Shown in pieces: positions 26,471 through 39,649 of a stretch of 64,000 bases of DNA. Below the pieces are notes generated by a model. That model was not told where the DNA came from. It did not search any database and was given only the letters and a program-made list of their open reading frames with translations. Source of the DNA: Sphagnum compactum (Eukaryota > Bryophyta > Sphagnopsida > Sphagnales); assembly GCA_965153455.1 (NCBI GenBank), contig OZ234494.1:15314001-15378000 (forward strand), written 5' to 3'. The position numbers and the translations under genes are program-made. The stretch's first letter is position 1. Every line of letters begins with the position of its first letter.

Positions 26471-28171
26471 TTTCAACTTACAAATCAAAATATTTTAAAA
26501 CAAGTAATTGGCAAAGGAGATAAGGTTAGCTCTTGTTAGTGTGAAGGCACCCTAAGAACTAAACCCAAACTAACGGAAGCCAAATCAGATTGTTTAATTA
26601 ACTGGATCTAGGACCAGATTTTATGTTCTATTTATTGTGGAACCAAAACAGAACCAAAGTAAATGTGTTTGAAAAAAAAAGCAGCTAGAACTGGGGTTAA
26701 ATAAAAGGTTAACTAACAATTATGCATCCATTGTAGTCCAAGTTAGTAAGAATCAAATCAAAACCAGATCTAATTTTCAGAATCAAAATAGCACCTGAAT
26801 TATTATTTTTTGAAGAATTATATTCCCAATTTCACAATAGTCATGTGGAAACAAAACCAAGACAATTCTAATTTATTTTTTAAACCAGAACTAGAGATTC
26901 TTAATAAAAGTTAAGGGCCACCCAACACTCTTGTAAACCCTCCTTGAACTGAAATATATCCTCACTATTGTGAAGGTGAATTACACAAGATAAATGTTCC
27001 TCCGTCTAACACTAATGTTTTTTCTTCGAGTGATTGCTTTAGATAGGATGAAAAAAACCATGGTCCGTGAAATCCTTAATGCACAATCATGGGAGCAATT
27101 AGCAACAAGAGGACAATGGGAAAAGAAGAGTATTTTTTTGAATATATTTGGGATGTGAAATGGGGAAAAGGACACAATGTGATTTTTTTTGTTGTCCTTG
27201 TCTTATTTTGGAAGGGACAAAAGACTTTATGCCATCACTCTAAAAATATTGTTGTCAATCTGACCTTTTGTAACTTGCCCTAAAAAGGAAGCATGGGACC
27301 CCATCAAATGCTGTGTACACCCCTTGTTTGTGGTGGGGCCTTAGGGTGGCTTCAAGTTAGGAGTTCTCCAACTTCATAGTGGGACCTGGCACAGCAGGAC
27401 ATGGGAAGCTCATCTTCTTCTATGGGGTGGGTCCCTTCTGCAACTCGGTTTTTTTTTTTTCAACTTTTAGGACATCCAAAATAAGTAAGTGATTGTTGGA
27501 GACTTTTGAAAAACCATGGTCTACAATAATAGACTAGGAATAGGCTAGGAATTTCTAGAGCTTTTTTGGGCATTTTTGGTCAAAAGAAATGCATTTTATT
27601 TTTTTTCTCATGGAACCTATTATTTTCCCATCACAAAACCTGGAGCTGCTCACCTATTTGAATAGACTATATGGTACACCAAATTATATATAGGGCTATT
27701 CATACTTTACAGATCTACTAGCCATTAGGGTTTTGGGGAGTTTTTGTTGTGAATACAAAATCCCTAGGAAAGAGAAACTTTTCATCAACTCAATTATGGT
27801 TCTTTTTTCTCAGATTTTGTTAGACTCCCCCACCAGTCTTTCATTGACTACCAAGTATTAAACCTGTTCAGATGCATTTTTCTTCTCTTATTTTTGTCAA
27901 AAAGGAGAAGAGTCCATAAGTGGAAAGAATATTAAACAAGTAATTTTTTACTTTTGCACAAAGAAAAACATTTTTTTTAGTTGGAGTTTTGTTTCAGCTG
28001 TTGACCAAAGGATGAATTGATGCCCTCCTTTCACCCCAACATGGGTGAACTATATGAGTGTCTCTTGTCTCTTTAGCTCTTCACCTTTTTCTTTTGTTGT
28101 CCCAAGTATTTAGAGGTGGACTCAAATGCAGAAATCCCACATTCCACCATAAAGAAGATGACCCATTAGTA

Positions 28172-28325
28172 AAGTGCCCACTTGGTTTGTCGGACACCAA
28201 GTTTGGTGACAGGAAAAAAAAAAGTTTACATAGTATTGCCACATGTTACCTAGAAGTGCCATTTTGGTTTGTTGGATGCCAACTTTGATGATGAAAAATG
28301 TATGCACAGTATAGCTACACAGTTC
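28172..28325. repeat. 82-bp diverged tandem duplication
   Basis: AAGTGCC begins units at 28172 and 28254. Both run through TTGGTTTGT-GGA-(C/G)CCAA and then AGTAT-GC-ACA, with many substitutions. Opposite-strand frames over it are artefacts of the repeat. Confidence 0.6.
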
Positions 28326-29129
28326 ACAGATTTGGTGATCTTTACTTTCTACCCATATGGTAGCTCGGATTGACTACCTTGGACTCTCAAATGGAATCAT
28401 TGATTTACCATGATATTGAGATATTGAGTCCCCCTCAAAGAAGCACTCACGAGTTGAGAGGAGTTAGCCTTGAATTAAATTGAGTTCTAATTAAGGATTC
28501 ATGACCTATAAAGTTAGACTATCAAATATTGGATTGGGATAGACACTTTTTTCCTCAGTTTTTCAATGCTTCCAGATTGGCAATCATTAATAACAAGATT
28601 TACACCCAATCTCACAGTAGAATTTTTTCAAAATCTTTCCATAATATGACTAGAGACTAAGATAGCAAGCTAGGGATTTTAAATTTATTTTTTTCAAAAT
28701 CTAGCGAATTGAGGTCATTTTTCCCAAAGGAAATCCTTTGTTGATGTTGTTGGACCATTTTACAATAATTATGAAATTTCACAAAAAAAGAAATTGTAAG
28801 CGGCAATATTGACAGAATGCTTTTGTCCATTTTTCTTTTTCTTTTTTTAAAAATGATTCTTTTATGAAACTTACCAATACTCCAGTATGTACATTGGCTG
28901 AGTTATGTTGTTCTATTCTTTACAGTGGTCTATATACAAGAGAAATACTCATGATTATATGAAGAACACACTCAACCCACATGAAAACACCTAAGGGACC
29001 AAAGATGTCTTAGTTACAATGCATATGAAAACCTTCAACATTTGGAATTAAACCTAAGGTTATTTTCAAAGCAACATTCTAAGTTTCACACAATTGTACT
29101 AGGCCAAGAAAAATGTAAGTCAGGGATAG

Positions 29130-29400
29130 GTGAGCAACAAAGGAGTCCAATGTTGCAACCCGACACATATGGAACCAGCCTTAGAAAAGAGTTCATACCT
29201 ACAACATGAGCAATTGGCCTTTTGTTGCACAAACTCCAGCCAGTTTTAAAGTTTTGGGCTGGATAGTTTGAATATGTCAGGTTTCCAACCTAGTCAAGGT
29301 TGCCACACATTTCCTTGGACCTTAATATGCCTGAAAGCGGTAACCAACCAAGGAGCCCCATGTTGCAACCAACCATATTAGAGAATCCACCTTAGAGAAG
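29130..29400. repeat. Diverged direct duplication, about 210 bp apart
   Basis: GAGCAACAAAGGAGTCC-ATGTTGCAACC near 29132-29160 recurs as AACCAAGGAGCCCCATGTTG near 29345-29370. Both are followed by an ACCATAT- or ACATATGG-like block and CCTTAGA(A/G)AAGA. Likely two halves of an old repeat. Confidence 0.45.
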
Positions 29401-30354
29401 ACGTAATATGTATATTCCAGAGAGAAAAAAAAAAGGGAGTCTTCTTACCATGCAAACACCCCCCCGAATTCCAAGGTTTTGCAAGCACATAGTTGAAATA
29501 GGTCATTTCTCAACAAAATCATCAGGTTGCCAGCATTTCAGAGAATGCCGCGCCTTAAAAGTGTTGGGATATCCAACAAGAGACATGCTCAAAGTAACTT
29601 AGTGGGAATGAGCTGTGTAGCAAGCAAAGCACACCTTTTGTGTTCTTTCTCTTTTCAATGACAAAATTAACCAGAAATTCATTTCTAAAAGAAATTTGGC
29701 TTTTTTCTTTCTATCTGTCAAAACCACAAAACCAAACTTCATTTTCAAGGAATGGAAAACACTTTCCGACAGTCAACATGTAATATCAAGATCAATACTC
29801 ATCTTACTCTCATCAAAGTGGAGATGTTATGTCTATGTGATGATTGTTTTGTTGGATTGCACAAATTATAAAGCATGTTTGACTTGAATTGCAAGAATAT
29901 TAGTTTCAATGAGAAGAAAGGCCTAAGTTCTCTAGATGCACTCTCTTCTTTGCTTTTGTGTTTTCCCATTGTTCATATATCTTGACAACATCAACAACAG
30001 TCATTGCAAAATTGCCTCCACAATACGTAGGCATTATTAAATTTTTGTTAGATTTATATTTGGCTCATTCGAATGATCATGTGCCACATGCATGGGTGTG
30101 GTAGTCAGGCTGTTGCCATCTTGACCTTTTGTGTATCATAAGTCACTCAGCTTTTCATACCTGATCATTGTTGTGATATCAACTTTCTGATAAGCTATTT
30201 TGTTCTCCGTAGTAGTGATTGACATCCTTTATGATCTATACACATCTTGGATTTGGAATTATCACTTGGGTTGACACCAGTGAAGTTCAAGTGTGTTCCA
30301 AACAATTTATCACACATCATGTATGAATTAAGGACCAGTGTTTGCTATGTACAA

Positions 30355-30640
30355 GGCTGTAACCCTGGTATCTAGACTTGGACTGGTCCTGGTATCGACC
30401 AGACTGGTATGACCTGAGGCAAATACCAGCCTCATACCCGTACCTGCCTGGTAGCGACTTCAGGTCATACCAGTTTAATACCAAGGCTAAATTGGTCTCA
30501 ATATCAAGTATATACCTGCCACATACCAGGCAAAAATGAGCCTCGGACCCTAATACCTTTTGGACAAGGCTGGTATGATTGATTTTTAAAGAGATTCAAC
30601 ACCGGTACTAGCTGGTATGTTCAAGAGTTGATACCCACTC
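30355..30640. repeat. CTGGTAT/ATACCAG-rich element, copy B, with internal hairpin
   Basis: Contains at least ten CTGGTAT or ATACCAG motifs in both orientations, e.g. GGTCCTGGTATCGACC and ACTGGTATGACCTGA with its reverse complement TCAGGTCATACCAGT about 50 bases on. It ends near CACTCAATACTACTACACAC, similar to the reverse complement of the sequence after copy A. A weaker relative, rich in GATACC/GGTATC, is at about 32340-32420. Confidence 0.6.
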
Positions 30641-31700
30641 AATACTACTACACACCTCCATCCACCCCATTGACAAATCTGGTTCTAATTTATTTTAATA
30701 CTATACACACAAAAATACACATAATTTAGTGGTGTCTCAAAATTTTGGAGCCAGCTTTTTCATTAAAATGTACATTTCTCATGACCCATTATATAACAAA
30801 AGTTTTAAAACATGCAATAAAGTCTGTCCAGAAAAATTTGCTTTCCATTTTCAACCCACCCAAAAGCAATAGAAATTGATGACAACAACAAAACAAGCAG
30901 TATGGTGAAACCAATAGTAGGCAATTTTTGTTGATAACTAACAAATATGTTCATCAACCCTGATTGGTGCTGAACAAATTGTGTAGAAGTGTATGTCATA
31001 TTTATTGTTGGGTATATGACTATGTTTGAATCATGTTGTTTTCTTACTATTTCGAACGTTTTCTATTTCAGCAGAGCTTTGAGAGGAAGCTTTTGGCTTC
31101 ACTATGCATGGAGAAATTTCATCTTTTGCCTCATATTTCCCCCTTTTCTCTTCTTGTACTCTTCTTCTTTTCTTGCTCTCCTTATAAAGTCTTCTTCCCT
31201 TTCCTTCATAGTACTATTCTTTCCCCCCACAGCCTTTAGGCTTCTGCTACTTGTATTTTCATTAAGTCCTCTTCCTTTTCCATTCCTCCAATCACACCAG
31301 ATTGTTTTTCTGAAAAACTATACTGGGTCATGTATTCACCCCCCCTTGGAACAGACTTTGCAATAGTTCCATAGTAAATAAAAATTACATGGGAACCTAT
31401 TCTGTGGAAATATGAGCACTTTTTACATGGATGAATTTGCATGGACAAACTCTGTTAAAAGAAACTGCCACCAAGGTGGCAGATTATGGACATCATTAAT
31501 CAGCCGAGGTCTGCTCTAGAGCATTGCTCTAAAATATAACCAGTGTTTCCACTGTTGATGCACATCAATGAATTATATTTCAAATATAGAAAATTATTCA
31601 TATTTGTTCTGTATTTTACTTTTGAGCTTTAGTAGCATTCCTGAATAGTGAAATCAGCATACCACAAATGATCCCAGAAAAACTTGTAAAAACACCAGAG

Positions 31701-31860
31701 TAAAGGTATGTTCACACTTGATGTTAGAGACTCAAGTGTTAAGTCGTTTAACACGGTGCTAGCCATTCAAGACTTAAACCTAAAGGTGTGTTCACACTTG
31801 ATGTTAGAGACTCAAGTGTTAAGTCATTTAACACGGTGCTAGCCATTCAAGACTTAAACC
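31701..31860. repeat. 80-bp tandem duplication inside the MITE
   Basis: Units 31701-31780 and 31781-31860 differ at only two positions seen by eye (TATG/TGTG near the start and GTCG/GTCA in the middle). The near identity suggests a recent duplication of the MITE's left end. Confidence 0.85.
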
Positions 31861-31999
31861 TAGTTACCATGATTTTTTTATGTTAAGCTAACATTCACTT
31901 CACATTAAGCTATAACTCATTTAACATTGGGTGTCACCTAGGATGCCACCTAGATTTTCATTTAACACTGACTTAACATCAAGTGTGAATGCACCATAA
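31701..31999. mobile_element. Harbinger/Tourist-like MITE, about 293 bp, TAA target duplication
   Basis: Left end AGGTATGTTCACACTTGATG (from 31704) and the reverse complement of the right end, TGGTGCATTCACACTTGATG (from 31996), form terminal inverted repeats over about 24 bases. Both sides are flanked by TAA (31701-31703 and 31997-31999), the typical PIF/Harbinger (Tourist) target duplication. There is no coding capacity. The left 80 bp, TAA included, is duplicated in tandem, so the core element might be only 31784-31996. Confidence 0.65.
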
Positions 32000-32684
32000 G
32001 ACCTCAAAGCCAATTGCATATATAAAATGGGAGTGATAGTTGCAAATAATAGTACTAAAATCAAATAACCCCCCTACAAATTTGGCTTAAGCATCTAGTT
32101 TTGACATATTATCCCCATTCAAGTATTGAATTTGTGTATCAATGAGTCCAAAATTTTGTCTCCTATGGACATATCAACAAGTTTTGTATAATCATGCATT
32201 TGGACATCGGATTATCAAATATCAATTTATGCACTTTGATCTAAAGAAACATCCAAATGTTGGAAATATGAAATTATTGAAGTGAATATCACATCTTTTT
32301 GTGTCTTTTCTAAATTGCCTCAGGTGAGCCCAGCCTAGTAGGGTTCCTTGATACCAGTGCATAGACCCATACGATGTACCAAGCCCACATCGGGTATCAA
32401 CAGGGTATCACCATATGGGGTAATAAAATTAGTATCATATCAATATTATAACAAAGCTGTTGGTCCAGTTTGGTTCAGTTTTTGGATATAAGACCAGTCT
32501 CAGTTTTTATTTGAAGGCTCCATGCGATATATGCCCAACAATGGTTTGAACCCAAGGTAATCTAACTACAAGTATCACTAATCATGGCTTTCAGCTTATA
32601 TGTATTTGACAATAGCAGGTTCCTAGCTTACACAATTATCTAGTATTATGACTAAATAGGTATTGGGTATATTCACAAATTAAG

Positions 32685-32960
32685 GAACCACTTGATGTGT
32701 ACCAGTGTTCTTTTTTTCAATTTTGTGATGTTGCTCAAGTGGCAATAGTTCATATGTATGTTGAGCCAATTTTGGCTGATATTTAAAATATGAAAGTATA
32801 AAATCTTAAGTATCATTTTGTATTGTAGACAATTGTCGCAAATTTTTCGAACCTTTTCTTTGGTGAATTTTTTCAAAAAAATCAAGGAATTTGGAACAGA
32901 ATTTTTTTTTGAAAACATTTTTCTCAAAATGGCAAAAATTACTCAAAAAACATCATTGAT
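32685..32960 (+). repeat. Dispersed AT-rich repeat, copy B (partner at 6.7 kb)
   Basis: Reads TTTTTCAATTTTGTGATGTT, GCTCAAGTGGCAATAG, GAGCCAATTTTGGCTGATA, AAATATGAAAG and GACAATTGTCGCAAATTTTT, in the same order and orientation as the copy at 6715-6990. Confidence 0.5.
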
Positions 32961-33685
32961 GTGTAAGCATTTCTTAGATTTACATAATTAAAATCATGTT
33001 TAATTTCAAGTTTCTTGAATGTTCAATAAATTTATGTAAAAATTTAATTTTGTATATCAATGTAGCATCAATCATTGCAAAATGGTAGTTATTGAAAAAC
33101 ATGGCAAGTATTCAACACTGGATTTTGCCCAAAGATGTTAATTCAATCCCTCATTAGATTTGTGTGATTGCTCCTTCATTCCAAAGTGAAGATCCTAATC
33201 TAGGGGACTTAGGCATGGCCTTCAAGCCCTTTGTTGTAAAGTGAATAACAAAAGAGGTTAGGTCCCATCCAACATGCTACCTAGGGAATGGTGGAACTTG
33301 ATGATGTCCACAAAAGCTAGGTAAGCTCACAAGGACTGAGGGACAAAAGGACACAAAATGCAAGGAAGAAAGTGGGCCACCAAATGCATAGAGGTTGTGC
33401 CCAGGACCCTCAGGGCTTGAATGGGACAAGGGCAGTTCACCAATTCTATGGCCTATTATGGTCATGCTTACCTGAATGAATAGCATTCTCCTCAGACATC
33501 ATCCCCACACATGGGCTTCCTTCTTGCTACCAGATGCTCTCAAACATGCACTCAAACCAAGCTGTCCAATGGCTGCTCACTCTAGACTGGACTTAAAGCA
33601 CTCCGAGATACAATTTCCCATGTGTATTTGGAGGGCACCTTACATGTAGAAATATCTCTCCTAGAAGGAGGTATATTACACCTAT

Positions 33686-33769
33686 TCCTTAAGAGTGCGA
33701 CAGATCTTACACCTATAAAAGCATACTACACCTATTGAGAGGGTTTAAGATCTGTCCCACTCTTAAGGA
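33686..33769. repeat. Imperfect inverted repeat with about 28-nt arms
   Basis: The arm at 33686-33713 is nearly the reverse complement of 33741-33769 (shared core AAGATCTGTC and CACTCTTAAGGA), with a 27-base spacer. Three short ACACCTAT repeats lie within and beside it. It could be a mini foldback element or a small-RNA hairpin. Confidence 0.6.
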
Positions 33770-35509
33770 GTAGAGTAAGAACCATGCCTCTCATACAACT
33801 TGTGATATAAGTATGTTTATATTCGTTTTAATGTTTGCCTTGTGGATTATGGTGGCCCATAGGTCACAGACATTTGTAGGATGTAAGGCCAAACATTGCT
33901 ACCACCTCATCCTGAGCCCTTACTTTGAGAATGCTCCCATCCTAGGGTTTTACTGCACACATAATGAGCTAAGTCAATTTTCTTAGTGCAATTGAAGGGC
34001 ATGTTTAAGGTTTAAATTGTGCCCTTTACGAAGGCTAGGTGTCTTGAAAAATGAAACAATTGATAAAACCTTGGCAAATTTCACTAAACAAAATGCCTAG
34101 CAAAAGGGGAAACGAAACAACAAAGAGAGATGACGCAAGTTCGAGCCAAAAGAGCAAAAGGGTGCAACCAAGATACAATGAACCACAATGTTGTTACTTT
34201 AAACAAGGACTCCATGTCCTTTTGTTCAAAAAGAACTTTTTCATAGAACGAATTTTTGAGCGAAACCTTTTGCAAGATGTTTCAATACATAAATCATTTT
34301 TGAATAAATATGAATTTTTAAAGGTGTGTAGATTTTTGTAGATTTCGTGTTACGTTTTAAATTTTTCAAATTATAACCAAAAAAAAATTACATTTTTTTT
34401 CATATAATAAATTACAACTTTTCTTAACACATCATGTACATTACACTCCATTCATATATAGTAAAGGACTCTTGGACTTTAAAATTTTGGATTAAATTTT
34501 GTAATTTATTTTTTATTTTTTATGTTTTAAATTTTAATATTTTTAAAGGTATGAGTGTTTTTTGAATGTGGCTAATAATTTTTTATTCTCTTAATTTTTT
34601 TCCCATCGAAATAATTTTATTATACGAATCCTTCTAATAGTCCTTTACAAAATTGACTCCTTTGGGGTGCAGTCACAATCCAATGAATCAAAAAAGGCAT
34701 CGGACTGCAAAAAAAAACGGTCAAAATTGGATAAATATTTATGTTTTGTCATTTAAAGTCATGGCAATCATGACAAGTTGCTGATTTTTCATTGATATAA
34801 ATGTCAAGGAATTCAAACCAATAATCCATTTGATAAAATTTTAAGTTTAAGTTTTGGTTTAGGACCTTTGAAAGTGAACACCTATGGTGTCAGACAAGAA
34901 TCTATTTTGCAAAGGACTATCAAAAGGACTCATATAATAAAACACATTTTATGGGAAATTAATTAAGAGGATAAGACCTATTAACCACATTGAAAAATGA
35001 TTCATACCCTAAAATATGTGAAATTTTTTTAAAAGTTCCAAAACTATGGCATTGTAAAAAAATTCAATTTGTGTTTTTGTGTTTTTACTATTTAATTATT
35101 ACTTAAAAACACTACTTACATAACGTAAAAAATGTTTTTGTGTACCTTTGATTCATTAGATTGATTCTAATTTTTTTGGATATGTATACCAATATATTGA
35201 AAATAACATTGTGTAAAAAAATGTCCATTTGTAATTTTTTTAACAATTCAAAATACACCAAATTAAATATTAGTGGTTATGATTGTTAATGGTACATGTT
35301 AATGTGATTGCACCCAATTGACAAGTGTTTCATCTCATTCACAATTCATGGTGTCAAAATAATAGATGAAAATTTGATTTTTTTGCATCTAATAATGTGG
35401 TTATAAATAATTTGAAAACATGTGACATCTTGTCAAACTTGAATTATGACTTATATCGTCATTCCAAATGTACATGTGTTAATGGTTAATTATTGTGTCC
35501 AATATGTCA

Positions 35510-36480
35510 TATTAGCTTAAACAACCTAAATAGCTTATGTAACTTTCAAATACCCTAAATAATATAAATAGCCCATAAATAGGTCCCTAGGAACCTAAAT
35601 AGCCCACAAAACCCCTAATTACCTTAGGTAGCCTTCAAATAGCCTAGGTAGCCCCTACATAAGCCCCTAAATACCCTAAATAGTTTAAACAACCCTTAAA
35701 GAGCCCTAAAGTAATTCAGATAACTCCTAGGTAAGCTTTTAAATACCCTAGTTAATCTACATGTGACAAATAAGTAACCTTTAAATACCCTACATAGCCT
35801 AGGAAACCCTTAAATAACCTTTAAATAATTTAGGTAGCCCTTAAATACTTTAATTCGATAACCTAAGAAGACCCTTGGTAATCTTTAAGTAACTTCTAGT
35901 TGGCATATAAGTAGCTTAGGCAATGCCTAGGTAGGCCCCTAATTACCCTAAATAGCCTTTAAATAACCCTTAAATAACTTAGGTAGATTCAACAAATCTT
36001 AAACAACTGCTAGGTAACATAAACAGCCCTTAGGTATTCTAAGTGGCCTTTAGGTACCCTAAGTAGCCTAGGAAATCCCTAGGTGGCCCTTAAATAGCTT
36101 AGGCAACCCTTAAGAAAACCCTTAAGCAAAACATAGGTATTCAACTACTTAAGCAACCTAATGATAGCCCTTAAGATGCCTAACAACCTCTAGGTAGCCC
36201 TAGTGTAACCTAAGTAACCAAGGCAACCCCTAAGCAACCCCTAAGCAACCCCTTGATACTCTAAGTAATGTAGGGAGTCTAAACAAAGCTTAGATCAACT
36301 CATAAGTACCCTAATTACTTTAAGCAACCCCTAAGTAAGGTTTTAGATAGCCTGGGTAGCCTACACAACCCCTAGGTACCTTATAAATAGCTTATGCAAC
36401 CTTTGAATAACCCCTAAATAGTCCCTAAATAACCTAGAAAACCCCTTGGTAACTTACATAGTTATGATAGGTTGAGTAAG
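35510..36480. repeat. Degenerate 9-12-bp minisatellite, telomere-like (CCCTAAATAGC)
   Basis: Nearly a kilobase is built from short diverged units such as CCCTAAATAGCC, CCCTTAAATAACC, CCTAGGTAGCCC and CCCTAAGTAGCC. Unit length varies between about 9 and 12 bases, with roughly 80-90 units. The plant telomere repeat is CCCTAAA, which appears inside many units, but uninterrupted CCCTAAA arrays are absent. Similar motifs continue more weakly to about 36780. No coding potential. Confidence 0.8.
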
Positions 36481-39400
36481 TCATTTAAGTAGGTTAAATT
36501 TTTTTATTAACATGTGGTTCAAGTTCATATTACATACTAACAAGGTGATGCAATGGTAAGCATCTTCTTCATTAATGCAAAAGTGACGAAACCAAATCAA
36601 GTTCTCTATTGCAACCTATTTTATCTTAATTTAAGCTAGGTAGTTTAAGTGTCTACTTTAGGCTAAAATGTATAGCCTAAGCCATTAAAGCTCCCTAACC
36701 CATGTCTTTAGCCTAAGCAACCTAAGTTAAGTAAGCTAGGCTTGCTTAAGTGGTCAAGCATACTTAATTAAGCTAAGCCACATGGTGCCATTTGTTCAAC
36801 TTGGAGCTTGCCACATGTGTCAACATTTCAATGGTACAAAAGTTTACACATTTTCAAATTTTCACATTTTAGTCATAAAACTAGTTGCAAATGATTACGC
36901 CACGTAAGCATATGTCATTGCACATTTTAATCATAAATATTGTGCCACATGAGTTGGATGTCGATTGAATGAAAAGTAGGTGTAAATCGCACATCAGCGC
37001 AATTGATTTTTCAACTTGGTGCCACATAATGTGTTTTACAACTAAAATTTTATGGCTTGTTCAAAACAACTAAAAAACTTTGCAATCACATGTTATTATA
37101 ACTAACAAATAGTTGAAAAACTAGTTGTTATACAAATTCCTTGTTATATTTGTGTATGGGCATTTTGTGTATTGGACATGCAATAAATAATGTGGTAATT
37201 TAGAACATCTCTTGAAGTTCTTTTCCAATGTGATGCAACTTTGGTTTGAATTGATGCTTCAATTTCTATGTCATTTCAATTTCATTGGTATACTTTTACA
37301 TGACATCAAGTTATTTCTTCAATCAACTTTCACAATTAATAAAAGGGTTTGATGTTGAAATTTAAGTTATCATGCAAAACTTATATGTCTATCTATGATC
37401 CAATCGTTATATGTCTAATTGTTCTTCTAGTATCAATTCATATGACTATTATAGCCTAAGGTCAGTTTCCACATTTCAAAAATGAATATTTTTTTTTCAA
37501 AAATCAAATTTGTTTTTTCATCATGAAATTATATATTTTTCCATTGTCTACTATAATATTGTGATATGAAGAGGGAAATTATTAAGAGTGTAACCAACGA
37601 TAATTATGATGATTTTCAGCATGTTAACTTCATATTTTCTCAAATTTTCATTTCACTATTTTGAGGATTATTCAATGACAAAACTAACCTTAGGGTAAGG
37701 TATTCAAAGGTGTTACACCTTGACCAATTCTTTGTCATTTCTACAACCCAACCACAAGATTGGATATTTAGATTTGCATCCCATTGTCCAAAAGCTCCAA
37801 TTGTTTGCACAATGATCAAAGACAACCAACTATAACACAAACATATAGACTTGTAGTCATGTAGTGACATTTTAAAAAAAATTAAATGGCCATAGGTTTT
37901 TTAATTTGTACAATTCACACAAACCAAATATTGCTTCGTAAGTGCATGAATTATGATCTACCTAGTGTAGGATGAGTATTTTTCAACCTCATGCTTTGTC
38001 CAAAGGAAATCAAGAAAGATAATTTTTTTCTTTTGAATCATCAATTATTCTTTCTCACAATTTTGAAATAAAATTTCCCAATGTTATCACTTGTTAACTA
38101 ATGTTACTTCTTTATGCTGATGGACAACATAGATATACATTTCCCATCCTCTTCTTTCCTTTTTTTTTTTTTTTGGGTGGATATTCATTATGATCGCATG
38201 CTTTTTAAGTAGGTATCTTGAGTCTTGCAAGTTGTCATTTGGTGCCCAAAGTACTTAATCTTCTTTAGATGGTAAAATAATGTCTTCTTGGTCACGAACT
38301 CATTTATCTCTTGATCTCTCATATTTGTCAATCCTCATGACAAATATTGAGATTTATTAAGAAGAGGTCTTAAAACAAAATAAAGAATCTTCAAATTCAC
38401 TACATGGTTACTAGTCTCTTGGATTAATCTTAGGGAAAGGATTGAATTTTGTATAAAACCTTATTTATTTTTAAATGTATTTTAATCCACTTGATGCAAC
38501 CTTGATGTAAACAATAAATCTCTTGACCCCTCATATTTGTCAATCCCCTTTTTTCTTTAGGTTCCTTGTCTTGCATTTATTGCATTCCCATGGGTGACAA
38601 ATGTCAATAATGACAAATGGCAAGAGTAATAATTCCCATCAAATTTTTTTTAGTTTCATGGTTGATCAAGTACAAACTATATGACTTTTTGAGATTATAG
38701 GATATTTTTCTCCAGCATGATCTTGATTGAATTATATTCAACTTGCTTCATATCATAATGTTTTACCTATATTAAACATTTCTAGTCATCATGGCTCACA
38801 TTGTCACTTTGATGAAGGGAAATTTTCCCATGTCATAAATATAACAAATGGTGTTATTTACATATTAAAATCATTTTTTCACTTTACAAAAGGTATAGAA
38901 TATGAGATTATGGACATGAATTTTGTTTACAAAATGTCAATCAACTTACAAACCCAACTTAGGTCCTTCCCATTTCTTACTTCCTTTAACACAATATTGT
39001 ATATTCATTTCTAGAAAATGAGTTGTGCATGTACCCCCAAAAGAAAATGAAAAGAAATAATTGATTTCAAGATTATTATCAATGTCATTTACTTTATAAG
39101 ATTTTATTGAAAATTTGGAATAAAAATTATAATTTTACAATAAATTACTTTGCGGGGATCACTTTCTTTTGTGGTAGAAAAATAAACTAAATGAATAAAA
39201 CATAAGATCCCACATATTGGTCATTGGGTCACATTATATTTTAGTTAGTTTTACCCAGAAAAAACATTTGTTCTCAAAGTCAATATCTAATTAATACAAG
39301 GTATGCATTAATAATGGATATTTAGAAAATTAGAAGAAAAACATGTATATGCAAAATGTTTATAACAAATAGTATTTTATTAGGTTCAATTAGTAAGATA

Positions 39401-39649
39401 GAGAATATGTAATTTATGTTGAAAGTTTAGAATAAAGATAGCATTAAGGAGGTGGTATTTACTTGGTCAACATAAAAAGTAAAAGTTCATTTACACTTAC
39501 ATGGCCCCATGTAAATGTCTTTGCCAAGGCAATTGTAAAGGGAATAAGTTTTGAAAAAACAAAAGAACTTCCACCTTTCATTGTTTTTACCTTATGATTT
39601 ATTAGCAACCCATATGTATTTCATCCAAATGAAAGGGGGAGCCAGGGGT

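Larger units (their letters stand above)
22831..35509. other. AT-rich intergenic sequence with repeats, no gene seen
   Basis: Long poly-T/poly-A-interspersed sequence. Apart from the elements listed separately (26.1, 28.2, 29.1, 30.4, 31.7, 32.7 and 33.7 kb) I see no conserved protein motif, no RNA gene and no intact transposon. Open frames are short and occur on both strands. Confidence 0.6.

Noticed and set aside
27293-27435. Possible inverted ends GGGACCCCAT and ATGGGGTGGGTCCC about 140 bases apart.
   Set aside because: The match needs a gap, is under 15 bases, and no target duplication is visible.
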